From: JAWLHJ01 sp039587535
Lineage (GTDB): Bacteria; Gemmatimonadota; Gemmatimonadetes; Longimicrobiales; Gaopeijiaceae
Reading direction: 5' to 3'
DNA: 64,000 nucleotides
Assembly: GCA_039587535.1 (NCBI GenBank)
Contig: JBDHIF010000007.1
Span: forward strand, 62,001-126,000
This document shows positions 15,218 through 25,186 of the stretch, piece after piece (the stretch's first letter is position 1; every line of letters starts with the position of its first letter). The notes below the pieces were generated by a model, which worked only from the letters and a program-made list of their open reading frames with translations, was not told the DNA's origin and did not search any database. The position numbers and the translations under genes were made by a program.

Positions 15218-16879
15218 TCAGCGGGAGAGCAGCTCACGGGCGTGATCCCGCGAGCGCGACGACCCAGGATCACCTCCGAGCATTCGAGCGACCTCCTCAA
15301 CGCGCGCCTCTTCGGCTAGGGTCCGCACGGCCGTCGCCGCGCGATCACCCGTGCCGAGACGCTTCTCCACGAGGAGGTGGTGCGCGGCGCGGGACGCCAC
15401 CTGGGCGAGGTGGGTCACGGCGAAGACCTGATGGTCTGCCGCGACTTCAGCGAGCTTGTCGCCCACCGCCGTGCCCACAGCTCCGCCGATTCCCGCGTCG
15501 ATCTCATCGAAGATGAGCACCGGAACGGCGTCCACATCTGCGAGGATGGCCTTCAACGCCAGCATCACGCGGGAGAGCTCACCCCCACTCGCGATGCGCG
15601 CCAGCGGCATGGGCTCGAAGCCGGCGTTCGGTGAGACGAGAAACTCCACGCCCTCCGATCCGCTCGCCGATATGTCGTCGTAAGGCGTCAGCCGGACTTC
15701 GAACGTGGCGCCCTTCAGCCCGAGATCCGGGAGTTCTCTCTGCACGCGCCCGGCGAGCTTGGAAGCCGCGTGGCGCCGCCTCTCCGTGAGCACCGCCGCT
15801 TTGCCCTCGAGCTCTTCACGCGCCGCTCGTATCTGCGTCTCCAGGGCGCTCAGGTCATGATCGGCATCCTCGAGCTCGGCCAGCTCCGCGCGCACGCGCT
15901 GGGCGGTAGCCAGAACATCGGCCAGCTCCGGTCCGTATTTCCGTTTCAAGCGGAAGATCTCGTCGAGCCGTCGCCGCACCTCCTCGAGGCGCCCGGGGTC
16001 GTGGTCGACCGAGCCCGAGTAGTCGCTCAGGGCCCGCCCGACCTCTGCTACGAGGTGATACGCTTCGTCCAGGGTTTCGGCGTGGGGTGTCAGCCCGTCG
16101 TCATGGCGAGTGAGGTCTCGCAGCATGTGACGGATGTCGGCGAGACGGTCGGAGATCGACGCTTCGCCGGAGTAGAGGTTCTCCGCGATGGTGCTGGAAC
16201 CACGCGCGAGATCCTCGGCGTGCTCGTGGAGCCCAGCCTCCGCTGCAAGGGCTTCATCCTCACCCGGATGCAGGTCGGACTCGTCGATCTCCGACAGCTG
16301 AAACCGCAAGAAGTCCGCGCGACTCGCGACGTCCCTCATCCGCGCTTCCCGCTCCTCCCGCTGGGCGGTGAGATGCAGGAGCCTCGCGTGTGCCTCGCCC
16401 ACGTCTGACGCGGCGCCCGTCGCACCCGCGAACGCGTCCAGGATCGTCCGCTGCTCCCGAGGCCGGAGGAGGGTCTGGTGCTCGTGCTGGCCGTGGAGGT
16501 CGACCAGGGCCGATCCCAGCTCGCCCACCACCCCGGCCGTAGCCGGAGACCCGTTCACCCAGGCCCGATTCCGACCCTCCGCGGCGACTTCCCGGCGCAG
16601 GATGAGGAGATCATCATCGGCACGAAACCCGAGATCGTCCAGGCGGGAACGCAGCGTCGGCAGCGCGCCGATGTCGAAGACCGCCTCGACCGTGGCGCGG
16701 TCGGCTCCGGCGCGCACCACCGATGACGAGGCCCGCTCGCCAAGAAGCAGCGAAAGCGCACCTACGATGATCGATTTTCCCGCCCCGGTCTCACCGGTCA
16801 GGACATTCAGTCCCGACCCGAGGGATAGAGAGAGGTCGTCGACGACCGCATAGTCGCGAATCCGGAGTTCCGAGAGCAT
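15218..16879 (-). CDS. recN: DNA repair protein RecN
   Basis: 553 residues, normal length. SMC-like ATPase in double-strand break repair. It has Walker A GETGAGKSIIV near the N terminus, two coiled-coil arms around the middle (about residues 150-390), and at the C terminus the signature ASGGELSRVMLALK, Walker B VLIFDEIDAGIGG and the His switch VTHLAQVA. It is last in the minus-strand housekeeping block, 62 bases after nadK. Confidence 0.96.
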   Translation of the reverse strand: MLSELRIRDYAVVDDLSLSLGSGLNVLTGETGAGKSIIVGALSLLLGERASSSVVRAGADRATVEAVFDIGALPTLRSRLDDLGFRADDDLLILRREVAAEGRNRAWVNGSPATAGVVGELGSALVDLHGQHEHQTLLRPREQRTILDAFAGATGAASDVGEAHARLLHLTAQREEREARMRDVASRADFLRFQLSEIDESDLHPGEDEALAAEAGLHEHAEDLARGSSTIAENLYSGEASISDRLADIRHMLRDLTRHDDGLTPHAETLDEAYHLVAEVGRALSDYSGSVDHDPGRLEEVRRRLDEIFRLKRKYGPELADVLATAQRVRAELAELEDADHDLSALETQIRAAREELEGKAAVLTERRRHAASKLAGRVQRELPDLGLKGATFEVRLTPYDDISASGSEGVEFLVSPNAGFEPMPLARIASGGELSRVMLALKAILADVDAVPVLIFDEIDAGIGGAVGTAVGDKLAEVAADHQVFAVTHLAQVASRAAHHLLVEKRLGTGDRAATAVRTLAEEARVEEVARMLGGDPGSSRSRDHARELLSR

Positions 16880-16941
16880 GGCGAGTCAAAGGTGGCAGCC
16901 GACCCCCGGTCCGAACAATGGGCATGGGGGCCATTCCTCGT

Positions 16942-17850
16942 CTAACCCCGCTCAGGCGGCTTCGCGGCCCAGTTCAGCTTGCGGCGGAGGGTGTTGAGGA
17001 ATGATTGGCCGGAGAACCGCACCAAGGGTACTGGCTCCCGCTCCCGCCTCACGACCACGGCCTCGTGCGTCTCCAATGCGCGAACGACTTGTCCGTCCGC
17101 CGTGAGCTGGTGACCCACCTGGCTCCCGAGGAGCGTCACGCGGATGTCCCGGTTCGCCGGGACCACCAGCGGCCGGACGGCCAGCGAGTGCGGGCAGATC
17201 GGCGTGATCACGAAGCACTCCACCTCGGGCGCGACGATGGGCCCGCCGGCGGACATGGAGTAGGCCGTGGACCCGGTGGGCGTGGCCAGAATGACGCCGT
17301 CGGCGGAGAAGCTCCCCGCCTGCTCGTACGAACCGTCGCTCCCAATCTCGATGTTCATCGGAGTCACCCGCGCCGCACCGTGCGTATGGACCACGACGTC
17401 GTTCAGGGCGAAGTACGGGCCGTCGCTTCCGCCCTCCACGGTCGTGCGGAGGGTGAAGCGGAAATCCAGGTAGGCATCTTCCTCGAGGATCCGCTCCAGG
17501 CCCCACTCAAGCTGGTCTGCGGGCAAAGACGTCAGAAAGCCCAGCCGTCCGAGATTCACCCCCAGGACCGGGACGCCGGCTCCGATAACGGAGCGTGCCG
17601 CCCGGAGGAGCGTTCCGTCACCCCCCAGCGCCACGACCAAGTCCAATCCGCCGGAGTCCATCGCCTGTATCGTGGCACCCTCCGGTGCGCCCTGAGCCGA
17701 GCCGTGCTCGAAGACGACGTCGATCCCGTGTTGCTGGCAGAACGCACCCAACCGATCGAGGACCTGGTTGATCTCTGGACTCCCGCTCCGGAGCACCACG
17801 CCGATGCTTCTGAGCGGTCCTTCGAACCGTGCCCGCGTGGAACGGGTCAC
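16942..17850 (-). CDS. nadK: NAD kinase
   Basis: 302 residues. Phosphorylates NAD to NADP. It carries the GGDGTLLRAAR motif (about residues 78-88), the NDVVVH segment and TPTGSTAYSMSAGGPIV, the three hallmark blocks. The GTG start overlaps the dxs stop by four bases (GTGA), so nadK is coupled to dxs; both serve central cofactor and isoprenoid metabolism. Confidence 0.96.
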   Translation of the reverse strand: MTRSTRARFEGPLRSIGVVLRSGSPEINQVLDRLGAFCQQHGIDVVFEHGSAQGAPEGATIQAMDSGGLDLVVALGGDGTLLRAARSVIGAGVPVLGVNLGRLGFLTSLPADQLEWGLERILEEDAYLDFRFTLRTTVEGGSDGPYFALNDVVVHTHGAARVTPMNIEIGSDGSYEQAGSFSADGVILATPTGSTAYSMSAGGPIVAPEVECFVITPICPHSLAVRPLVVPANRDIRVTLLGSQVGHQLTADGQVVRALETHEAVVVRREREPVPLVRFSGQSFLNTLRRKLNWAAKPPERG

Positions 17851-19754
17851 CCGCTCGCTACCCCCACGCTGCGCCCGAGCGCCTGAAGTGCTGCGGCCGC
17901 GATGCCGCGAGCGTCGAGTCCGATCTCACCCAGGAGCTCTCCTCGCGCGCCGTGCTCGATGAACCGGTCTGGAATTCCGAGCGTCTTCACCTTGGGACGA
18001 TCGGCGAGGTCCATCTCGTCGATCTCGCGCGTCATATACGCCCCGAATCCGTTGGTGACCTGACCCTCCTCGACCGTCACGACCAACCCGTGGCTTCGCA
18101 CCATCTCCTCGAGAACTTCGCGGTCGTACGGCTTGAGGAACCGGCAATTCACCACCGTCGCCCTCACGTCGCTCGCGGCGAGAAGATCTGCCGCGTCCAG
18201 GGACGCGCCCACCATGGTGCCAGTGGCCAGGAAGACCAGGTCACCGCCGTTGCGGAGAATCTCCCAGGTAAAGGGGTCGAACCGATCGATCTCGGAGAGG
18301 TGGGGGACTTCGGCCGGTACGGCATCACGCGGCCACCGCACAGACCATGGACCCTCGTCCTGCTCCGTGCCCAGGCGGAGAAGCGCCAGCAACTCGGCCC
18401 CGTCCTTGGGCGCCGTTACGGTCATGCCCGGAATGGAGAGCATATAGGCGATGTCCAGCGTACCGTGGTGCGTGGGGCCGTCCTCCCCAGCGATGCCGGC
18501 ACGATCCATCCCGAAGACGACCGGGAGCTCCTGCAGCGCCACATCGTGAACGATGTTGTCATAGGCGCGCTGGAGGAACGTCGAGTAGATCGCCACGACT
18601 GGCTTGATCCCCTGCGTGGCCAGGCCGGCCGCGAACGTCACGCCATGCCCTTCGGCGATCCCCACGTCGAAATATCGGTCGGGGTGCGCCTCTTGAAACA
18701 TGTCGGTGGACGTGCCATCGGGCATGGCCGCGGTGATGGCGCACACCCGTGAGTCACCGTCCGCCAGCTCTATGAGGCCCTTACCGAAGACCTTCTGATA
18801 ACGAGGGAGGCCCGATGACGACTTCGTGCCTTTGCCCGTCACCTTGTCGAAGGGACCCGAGGCATGCCATGTCCACGGGTCATCCTCCGCCTGGGCGAAG
18901 CCCTTGCCCTTCTGTGTCAGCGCGTGGACAAGGATCGGCCCCTTCATGTCCTTGACCCGTCGAAACGTGTCCACAAGCTGTCGGACGTCGTGTCCGTCGA
19001 CCGGCCCGACGTACGTGAAGCCCAGCTCCTCGAAGATGAGACCCGGCGTCAGCATGTGCTTCACGCTCTCCTCGAGCCGGCCAGCGACCTCCTCCATCAC
19101 CTCCCCCAAGGACGCCGGGGTCCGGTGCAGGATCTCCTTCACCAGCTTCCGCGCCTTGTTGTAGGCGGGGTTGGTGATCATTCCGGTGAGGTACTTGTTC
19201 ATGGCCCCGACCGCAGGGGCGATGGACATGTCGTTGTCGTTCAAGACGACGACGAAATCACGATCAGTGTGCCCGGCGTTGTTCAGGGCCTCATACGCCA
19301 AGCCGCACCCCATGGCCCCGTCACCGATGATCGCGACGACATCGAAATCCTGCCCATTCATGTCCCTCCCCACCGCCATGCCCCAAGCCGCGGAGACCGA
19401 CGTGGACGCGTGTCCGGCACCGAATGCGTCGTATTCGGATTCGTCCCGCCGACAGAACGGGGCCAGGCCGTGACGTTTCCGGATGCTGGGCAGCCGCTCG
19501 TTGCGGCCGGTGAGGATCTTGTGGATGTACGCTTGATGCCCCGTATCCCACACGAGCTGATCTCTCGGAGTGTCGTAGGCGTAGTGGAGCGCCACGGTGA
19601 GCTCGGCGACACCGAGACTCGCGCCGAAATGCCCTCCTTTCTGGGACACCACGTCGATGTGCCGTTCCCTGACGGCACGAACCACGTCGTCGAGATCGTC
19701 GCGCTCCAGGCGCCTCAGGTCCCGGGGATATTGAATGCGGTCCAGAAGGGACAC
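17847..19754 (-). CDS. dxs: 1-deoxy-D-xylulose-5-phosphate synthase
   Basis: Thiamine-diphosphate enzyme joining pyruvate and glyceraldehyde-3-phosphate, the entry step of the MEP isoprenoid pathway. Start chosen at GTG 19754 because an AAGGAG site lies seven bases upstream; this gives 635 residues, the family length. Visible parts are the catalytic histidine in QKGGHFGASLG, the ThDP motif GDGAMGCG...NDNDMSI, and the transketolase domain with DRAGIAGEDGPTHHG. The prenyl synthase ispA lies just upstream in the same run, and nadK is coupled downstream. Confidence 0.96.
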   Translation of the reverse strand: MSLLDRIQYPRDLRRLERDDLDDVVRAVRERHIDVVSQKGGHFGASLGVAELTVALHYAYDTPRDQLVWDTGHQAYIHKILTGRNERLPSIRKRHGLAPFCRRDESEYDAFGAGHASTSVSAAWGMAVGRDMNGQDFDVVAIIGDGAMGCGLAYEALNNAGHTDRDFVVVLNDNDMSIAPAVGAMNKYLTGMITNPAYNKARKLVKEILHRTPASLGEVMEEVAGRLEESVKHMLTPGLIFEELGFTYVGPVDGHDVRQLVDTFRRVKDMKGPILVHALTQKGKGFAQAEDDPWTWHASGPFDKVTGKGTKSSSGLPRYQKVFGKGLIELADGDSRVCAITAAMPDGTSTDMFQEAHPDRYFDVGIAEGHGVTFAAGLATQGIKPVVAIYSTFLQRAYDNIVHDVALQELPVVFGMDRAGIAGEDGPTHHGTLDIAYMLSIPGMTVTAPKDGAELLALLRLGTEQDEGPWSVRWPRDAVPAEVPHLSEIDRFDPFTWEILRNGGDLVFLATGTMVGASLDAADLLAASDVRATVVNCRFLKPYDREVLEEMVRSHGLVVTVEEGQVTNGFGAYMTREIDEMDLADRPKVKTLGIPDRFIEHGARGELLGEIGLDARGIAAAALQALGRSVGVASG

Positions 19755-19883
19755 CTGGTTACTCCTTCTTCTCATCGGATCGATTGGGTACGGAAAGATA
19801 CCCTGCTGGGGCGCCCAGCACAGGCCGCCCACGGACGGCCCGAAGCGTGACGCTGCACAATCGCTACACTCGGCCGATCGACA

Positions 19884-20798
19884 CTAACGGTCGCGGTCCA
19901 CCACGTAGTGGGCGAGGGCGTAAAGTGCGGGTGCCTCGATACCCGCGTCATGCAGCGCCTCAAATGCCTCGTCCACGGCTGTCTGTGCCCGTTGCCGAGC
20001 GGCCTCCAGCCCGTGGAGGGAGACGTACGTAGACTTGTCGAGCGCTTCGTCGCTGGGGTTCTTGCCCAGTACCTCTGCACTGGCAGTGGCGTCCAATACG
20101 TCATCCGTGATCTGGAACGCCAACCCGATTCGACGCCCGTATGCGGCCAGACCCCGCTCCGTGGCTTCATCCACCCGGGCGGCTCGAGCGCCCATCACGA
20201 GTGCTGCGGCGAGGAGCGCACCGGTCTTACGGCTGTGAAGGTCGTCCAAAGCGTCGGACGTCAGGAGTCGGCCCTCACCCTCTAGATCCAACCACTGCCC
20301 GCCCACCATACCCCCCGCCCCGGCGGCTTCGGCCAGGGTTCTGGCCACACGCCGAGCGGTCTCATCGTCGCACCCCAGGGCGCGGCTGGCCCGGAACGCT
20401 CTCAGCGTCGCCCACGGGATCAACACGGCGCCGGCCAATGCGGCCGCTTCCTCACCGTGAGCCCGGTGCGTCGTTTCGACGCCCCGGCGAAGCTCGGCGT
20501 CGTCCATGCACGGCAGATCGTCGTGCATGAGCGAGTAGGCATGGATGAGCTCCAGCGTCGCAGCCAGATCATCGAGCGCCCCATCGGGCCCGGCGCCGCC
20601 GCATGCGCGATAGGCTGTGACGCAGAGGATGGGGCGAAGCCGTTTGCCTCCGGTGGTGACGCCGTGGCGCACGGCTGCGGCCACCGGGCGCGGCAGGCGT
20701 GACTCCATCTCCGAGACGGCACGTGCGAGTGCTGCCTCCACCCGGCTCCGCTCCGCAGCCAGATACCCGCCGAGGTCGAAAGCCGGAGCCTCCCTCAT
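19884..20798 (-). CDS. ispA: Short-chain trans-prenyl diphosphate synthase (farnesyl type)
   Basis: 304 residues. Condenses isopentenyl diphosphate onto allylic diphosphates. It has the first Asp-rich motif DDLPCMDD in HAYSLMHDDLPCMDD, GGKRLRP near the N terminus, the second motif in AFQITDDVLD, and the KTGALL substrate motif. The residues before the first motif are those of bacterial farnesyl/geranylgeranyl synthases, so chain length C15-C20 is likely but not certain. The start overlaps the xseB stop. A 129-base gap separates it from dxs. Confidence 0.93.
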   Translation of the reverse strand: MREAPAFDLGGYLAAERSRVEAALARAVSEMESRLPRPVAAAVRHGVTTGGKRLRPILCVTAYRACGGAGPDGALDDLAATLELIHAYSLMHDDLPCMDDAELRRGVETTHRAHGEEAAALAGAVLIPWATLRAFRASRALGCDDETARRVARTLAEAAGAGGMVGGQWLDLEGEGRLLTSDALDDLHSRKTGALLAAALVMGARAARVDEATERGLAAYGRRIGLAFQITDDVLDATASAEVLGKNPSDEALDKSTYVSLHGLEAARQRAQTAVDEAFEALHDAGIEAPALYALAHYVVDRDR

Positions 20799-21058
20799 GA
20801 ATCGTCGAGCGCCATCGGCTCCGTTCGGTCGCCGGACAGCAGCTCTTCCACACGGAGCTCCGTCTCGGAAAGGATGCGCTCGGCACGCCGGACGTGGCCC
20901 ACCCCTTCCTCGAAGAGCTCCATGGCTTCCTCCAGGGAGACGTCGTCGGATTCCATACGGGTGAGGATCTCCTCCAACCGCTTGATCCGCGCCTCCATGC
21001 CCGGATCGTCGGCTTCGTCGGCGCCCTGGTCAACGGCGGTACGCTCTGGCTCACCCAT
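20795..21058 (-). CDS. xseB: Exodeoxyribonuclease VII small subunit
   Basis: 87 residues. The small helical subunit binds the XseA large subunit. The core is RIKRLEEILTRMESDDVSLEEAMELFEEGVGHVRRAE, the family motif of two antiparallel helices. It begins eight bases inside the xseA 3' end, giving translational coupling for a fixed subunit ratio. Confidence 0.94.
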   Translation of the reverse strand: MGEPERTAVDQGADEADDPGMEARIKRLEEILTRMESDDVSLEEAMELFEEGVGHVRRAERILSETELRVEELLSGDRTEPMALDDS

Positions 21059-22424
21059 GCTGCTTCCCCTCCCTCTTGATCTCCAATGTGCGGGCGACGA
21101 CCCGCCCGTCGGCCAACGTGACCTCGAAGGTCACATCGATCTCGAAATCCTCCGCCGAGCGAAGCACCCGACCCTGGGCATCCCTGGTCACCGCATAACC
21201 CCTCGACAGAGTCGCAAGCGGAGAGAGCGCTTCCAGCCTTCCGGAGGACGCCTGGAGCGCGCCGCGTCGCCGATCCAGGAGGCCCCGTACGGCCCGTTCG
21301 AGCCCAGCGTTGGCCAGGTCCACCGATTGGCGCGCCGGTCTGAGACGCCGCTCCATGCTCCGAGCCAGTCGCTCGAGCCGACGTCCAACCCGTTCCCTGC
21401 GGCGTGTCGCCACCTCACGAAGGCCCCTCGCCAGTCGCTCTGGCATGCGTCGCAGCGCTTCCAGGACCACCGCCGCATCGGGTACCACGGCCTCGGCTCC
21501 CGCTGACGGCGTGGGAGCGCGAACGTCAGCTACGAGATCACAAATGGTGACGTCCACCTCGTGCCCGACGGCGGAGATCACTGGTACCGGACAGGCTGCT
21601 ACGGCCCGGGCCACGGGTTCCTCGTTGAACGCCCACAGGTCTTCGATGGAGCCACCGCCCCGGGACATCAGGATCACCTCACAGAGATCCTTCGAGACCA
21701 GGCGGTCGAGCGCTTCTGCAATCTCCACCGATGCGCCCTCTCCCTGGACCCTCGTTCCGCTCACGATCAGCCGGGCCCAGGGTGCCCGCCGACGGAGCAC
21801 GGAGACGATGTCGCGTAAAGCCGCGCCGGTGGGCGACGTCACCACTCCGATGACCTCGGGATAGCGAGGCAAGGGACGTTTCCGCGCCTCCTCGAGAAGT
21901 CCTTCCTGCTCCAGCCTCGCCCGGAGCTTCTCGAACGCGAGTCGCCAGAGACCCTCGGTCCCGTCCGCCTCCACGCGACGCACGACGAGCTGATACTCGC
22001 CGCGGGCTTCGTATAGGGTGAGCTGACCGAGGGCCCGAACCTTCATTCCCTCGTCCGGGTCCGTCGGAAGTGCTTGGGCCTCGCGCTGGAACATGACCGC
22101 GCGGAGCTGCGCACGGTCATCCTTCAGGGTGAAATAACAGTGGCCAGCCCTCGAACGGGTCCAGCTACCGATCTCGCCACCAACCCAGAGGGGCTCGACG
22201 TTGCTCTCCAGCATGCCGCGAACGGCCCGGTTTACCTGCGATACGGACCACACCCGCGGGCCGTCGGCTTCGCGGCTGGCTGGGCGGGGCTCGGGGGCCT
22301 CGGCGTCCGAGGTCGGGTCCGCAACCCGCGGCTCCGATGCATTGGGAACCTCTCCGATCGGTCCGGCCGTGACCGGGACGTCGGGGGCGTCGGCGAAGAG
22401 GTCGAGGCTGAGGTCTTCGGGCAC
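21051..22424 (-). CDS. xseA: Exodeoxyribonuclease VII large subunit
   Basis: 457 residues from GTG 22424. Degrades single-stranded DNA in both directions. An N-terminal OB fold (VSQVNRAVRGMLES, VGGEIGSWTRSRAGHCYFTLK) precedes the nuclease domain with VVTSPTGAALRDI, the RGGGSIEDLWAFNEE motif and GHEVDVTICDLVADVRAPTP. A coiled-coil region lies near the C terminus. The first 70 residues are a family-atypical, Pro/Ala/Asp-rich leader. Seven bases separate it from folD. Confidence 0.96.
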   Translation of the reverse strand: MPEDLSLDLFADAPDVPVTAGPIGEVPNASEPRVADPTSDAEAPEPRPASREADGPRVWSVSQVNRAVRGMLESNVEPLWVGGEIGSWTRSRAGHCYFTLKDDRAQLRAVMFQREAQALPTDPDEGMKVRALGQLTLYEARGEYQLVVRRVEADGTEGLWRLAFEKLRARLEQEGLLEEARKRPLPRYPEVIGVVTSPTGAALRDIVSVLRRRAPWARLIVSGTRVQGEGASVEIAEALDRLVSKDLCEVILMSRGGGSIEDLWAFNEEPVARAVAACPVPVISAVGHEVDVTICDLVADVRAPTPSAGAEAVVPDAAVVLEALRRMPERLARGLREVATRRRERVGRRLERLARSMERRLRPARQSVDLANAGLERAVRGLLDRRRGALQASSGRLEALSPLATLSRGYAVTRDAQGRVLRSAEDFEIDVTFEVTLADGRVVARTLEIKREGKQHG

Positions 22425-22431
22425 CGGGCCG

Positions 22432-23328
22432 TCAGCTCCGGAGGCCGGTCGCGCGGGCGGCAGACTCCACCGTGTTCGAGAGGAGCATGGTGATGGTCAT
22501 CGGCCCCACTCCGCCCGGAACCGGAGAGATGGCCGCCGCCACCTCCTTCACCTCGTCGTACAGAACGTCGCCGCAGACCCGATATCCCTTCTCGGAACCG
22601 AGGTCGTCGACACGGTTGGTTCCCACGTCGATGACAACGGCTCCCGGCCGCACCATGTCCGGGGTGATCATCTCGGGGCGGCCCATGGCGACCACGAGGA
22701 TATCGGCCCGACGCGTCTCGGCGGCGAGATCCGCGGTGCGGGAGTGGCACACTGTCACGGTGGCATTCCCCCCCCGACCCTTGCGAAGGAGGAGGGAAGC
22801 CAACGGACGGCCGACGATGTTCGATCGGCCCACGATGACGACGTGCTTGCCCGAGGGATCGTGCCCGCTCCGGACCAGCATCTCCACCACGCCCTGCGGA
22901 GTGCAGGGCGGGAAGAATTGACCCGAGTCGGTCGCCAGGCGGCCCACGCTCATCGGGTGGAACCCATCGACGTCCTTCGTGGGATCGATGGTCTCGATCA
23001 CCGCTCCTTCGTCGATGTGGTCGGGGAGCGGGAGCTGGACGAGGATTCCGTGGATCTGGGGGTCGGCGTTCAGCTCCTGAACCAACTCGAGAAGCTCCGT
23101 CTGAGAAGTCTCCGACGGGAGCGTGAGCTGCCGTGAATGGATCCCCATGTCACCGGCCGCGCGGTTCTTCATCCCGACGTACATCTGGGAAGCCGGGTCC
23201 TCTCCCACCAAGACCGTCGCGAGGCCCGGAGTCACACCCTGCTCGTCTTTGAGACTGGACACACGGTCTTTGAGCTCTGACCGGATCTCTTTCGCGATGT
23301 CGGTGCCGGAAATGATCTGAGCGCTCAT
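22432..23328 (-). CDS. folD: Methylenetetrahydrofolate dehydrogenase/cyclohydrolase
   Basis: 298 residues. Interconverts 5,10-methylene- and 10-formyl-tetrahydrofolate with NADP. Signatures are VGEDPASQMYVGMKNRA with the catalytic lysine, QLPLPDHID, PPCTPQGVVEML, and the Rossmann motif VIVGRSNIVGRPLASLLL. Its one-carbon product feeds purine and formyl-Met-tRNA synthesis. Confidence 0.96.
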   Translation of the reverse strand: MSAQIISGTDIAKEIRSELKDRVSSLKDEQGVTPGLATVLVGEDPASQMYVGMKNRAAGDMGIHSRQLTLPSETSQTELLELVQELNADPQIHGILVQLPLPDHIDEGAVIETIDPTKDVDGFHPMSVGRLATDSGQFFPPCTPQGVVEMLVRSGHDPSGKHVVIVGRSNIVGRPLASLLLRKGRGGNATVTVCHSRTADLAAETRRADILVVAMGRPEMITPDMVRPGAVVIDVGTNRVDDLGSEKGYRVCGDVLYDEVKEVAAAISPVPGGVGPMTITMLLSNTVESAARATGLRS

Positions 23329-23411
23329 TCACCTATCTCGGACAAAGGACCCTGTCGCCCGGACGTCCGCTTGGGTCGTCGAGCACTGTCATGCCCGACA
23401 ATGTCGCAAGG

Positions 23412-24986
23412 CTATCGCGCGAAGTCGACCGCCCGCGTCTCCCGCACGACCACAACCTTGATTTGACCAGGATATTGCAGCTCTCCCTCGATGCGGCGCG
23501 CCACGGATTCGGAGATTTGCGCAATCTGACCGTCGCTGACCTTCGCCGGCTCCACCATGACCCTCAGCTCCCGGCCGGCCTGGATGGCGAAGCAGCGTTC
23601 CACCCCGGGCTCGGCCATGGCCAGCTCTTCCAGCTTCTCGAGGCGCTTGACGTACCCCTCGAACATCTCGCGTCTGGCGCCCGGACGGGAACCACTGATC
23701 GCGTCGGCCGCCGTGACCAGGAAGGTCTCCGCGAAGAAATGGGGTTCCTCGTCGTGGTGCGCTTTGATGGCGTTGAGCACCAGGTCCGTCTCTCCATGTT
23801 TCTTGCAGAGGCGGTAACCCAGCTCCACGTGAGTTCCTTCATGCTCGTGGGTCATACCCTTACCCACGTCGTGGAGGATGGCCGCTCGTTTCGTGCCCTG
23901 GATGTCCAGACCCATCTCGGCCGCCATGTTTCCGGCCAGGAGGGCCACTTCTCGAGCGTGCTGCAGCTGATTCTGGCCGTACGAAGTCCTGAAGCGTAAC
24001 CGGCCCAGCGTCTTTACGATCTCGGGATGCACGTTGTGGACACCGAGCTCGTAGAGGACCTCCTCGGCGGCCTCCACCATCGCCTCGCCGACCTCTTTCT
24101 GGGCCTTGTCCACCATCTCTTCGATGCGACCCGGATGGATGCGGCCGTCCTCGACCAATCGATCGAGCGCGATTCGCGCCACCTCTCTGCGCACGGGGTC
24201 GAATGCTGAAAGAACCACGGCCTCAGGCGTGTCGTCGATGATGACATCCACCCCGGTGGCCTGTTCGAACGCCCGGATATTGCGCCCTTCCCTCCCGATG
24301 ATCCGGCCTTTCATCTCGTCGGACGGTAGCTGGACCACCGAGACGGTCGTCTCGGCCGTGAGGTCGGCAGCCATGCGTTGGATGGCCAGGGCCACGATCT
24401 TCCGGGCTTCCCGCTCGGCTTCACGCTGGGCCCGCTCTTTAATCTCTCGGACGTTGTTCGCCGCCTCGGCCTTGGCGGTTTCGACGAGGTTCTCCTTCAA
24501 CTCCTCCCGGGCCTCGGTCGCCGTGAGTCCGGACACGTGCTCGAGCGTCGCTCCGACCTGCAGCTCCTTCGCGTCCAGATCGGAGGCTCGGTCCGCCAGA
24601 TCACGTTCCTGCCGGTCCAGCGAGGCCACGCGCTCCTCGAGACGCGTTTCCCGCGAACTCAGGCGCTCTGCCTGTCGATCGAGTCCCTGCGCGCGTTCGT
24701 CGATCCGCCGTTCGGCACGCTCCACTTCTTCGCGCCTTCGCGCCTCCTCCTGTTCCCAGCTCTCCCGAAGGCGGATGCTGGCCTCCCGGCCCTCGAGCTC
24801 TCCGTCCTTCAGAGCCTTAGCGGCGTCCTCTCTGGCTTGCGAAAGGATGCGGGAGGCTTCGTCCTGAGCTTGTCGCTTCTCCAAGGCTCTGCGACGGGCC
24901 TCTCGGCGAGCGGCCGCGAAGAAACCCAGAAGAAGGCCAAGGACGATTCCTGCCGCCGCCGCCAACAACACCGGCGGGGTCATCAT
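23412..24986 (-). CDS. rny: Ribonuclease Y
   Basis: Membrane-anchored endoribonuclease that starts mRNA decay. Start chosen at ATG 24986 with CGGAG eight bases upstream; it gives 524 residues. It has an N-terminal membrane helix (VLLAAAAGIVLGLLLGFFAA), a long Glu/Arg coiled coil (about residues 30-190), a KH RNA-binding domain (GRIIGREGRNIRAFEQATG) and an HD phosphohydrolase domain with ILHDVGKGMTHEHEG. The 167-base gap upstream, towards zapA, holds no ORF that I can support. Confidence 0.96.
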   Translation of the reverse strand: MMTPPVLLAAAAGIVLGLLLGFFAAARREARRRALEKRQAQDEASRILSQAREDAAKALKDGELEGREASIRLRESWEQEEARRREEVERAERRIDERAQGLDRQAERLSSRETRLEERVASLDRQERDLADRASDLDAKELQVGATLEHVSGLTATEAREELKENLVETAKAEAANNVREIKERAQREAEREARKIVALAIQRMAADLTAETTVSVVQLPSDEMKGRIIGREGRNIRAFEQATGVDVIIDDTPEAVVLSAFDPVRREVARIALDRLVEDGRIHPGRIEEMVDKAQKEVGEAMVEAAEEVLYELGVHNVHPEIVKTLGRLRFRTSYGQNQLQHAREVALLAGNMAAEMGLDIQGTKRAAILHDVGKGMTHEHEGTHVELGYRLCKKHGETDLVLNAIKAHHDEEPHFFAETFLVTAADAISGSRPGARREMFEGYVKRLEKLEELAMAEPGVERCFAIQAGRELRVMVEPAKVSDGQIAQISESVARRIEGELQYPGQIKVVVVRETRAVDFAR

Positions 24987-25186
24987 ATATCGGACTCCGA
25001 AATCGACGCCGTACCGCACGTCGAGCGTGACTCAATCAGGGGCGCTGCGCACACGCGACGCACAGATGTGCGCTCACCCCAGGTAACTAAGTGACAATAG
25101 GTTCCGGATGATCCGTGGCGCAAGCGGGGTGGGCGGGGCGCCGGCTACGGGCTGCGCGTGGTGAGGGCGGGTCAGGCCTCCCAGAC

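Noticed and set aside
18864..19850. Plus-strand open frame antisense to dxs (328 codons)
   Set aside because: Codon-bias shadow of dxs; no similarity to any family.
25020..25186. Possible 6S RNA (ssrS) between zapA and rny
   Set aside because: 6S RNA often lies after zapA and the length fits, but I could not see the open central bubble or conserved flanks. A covariance-model search would decide.
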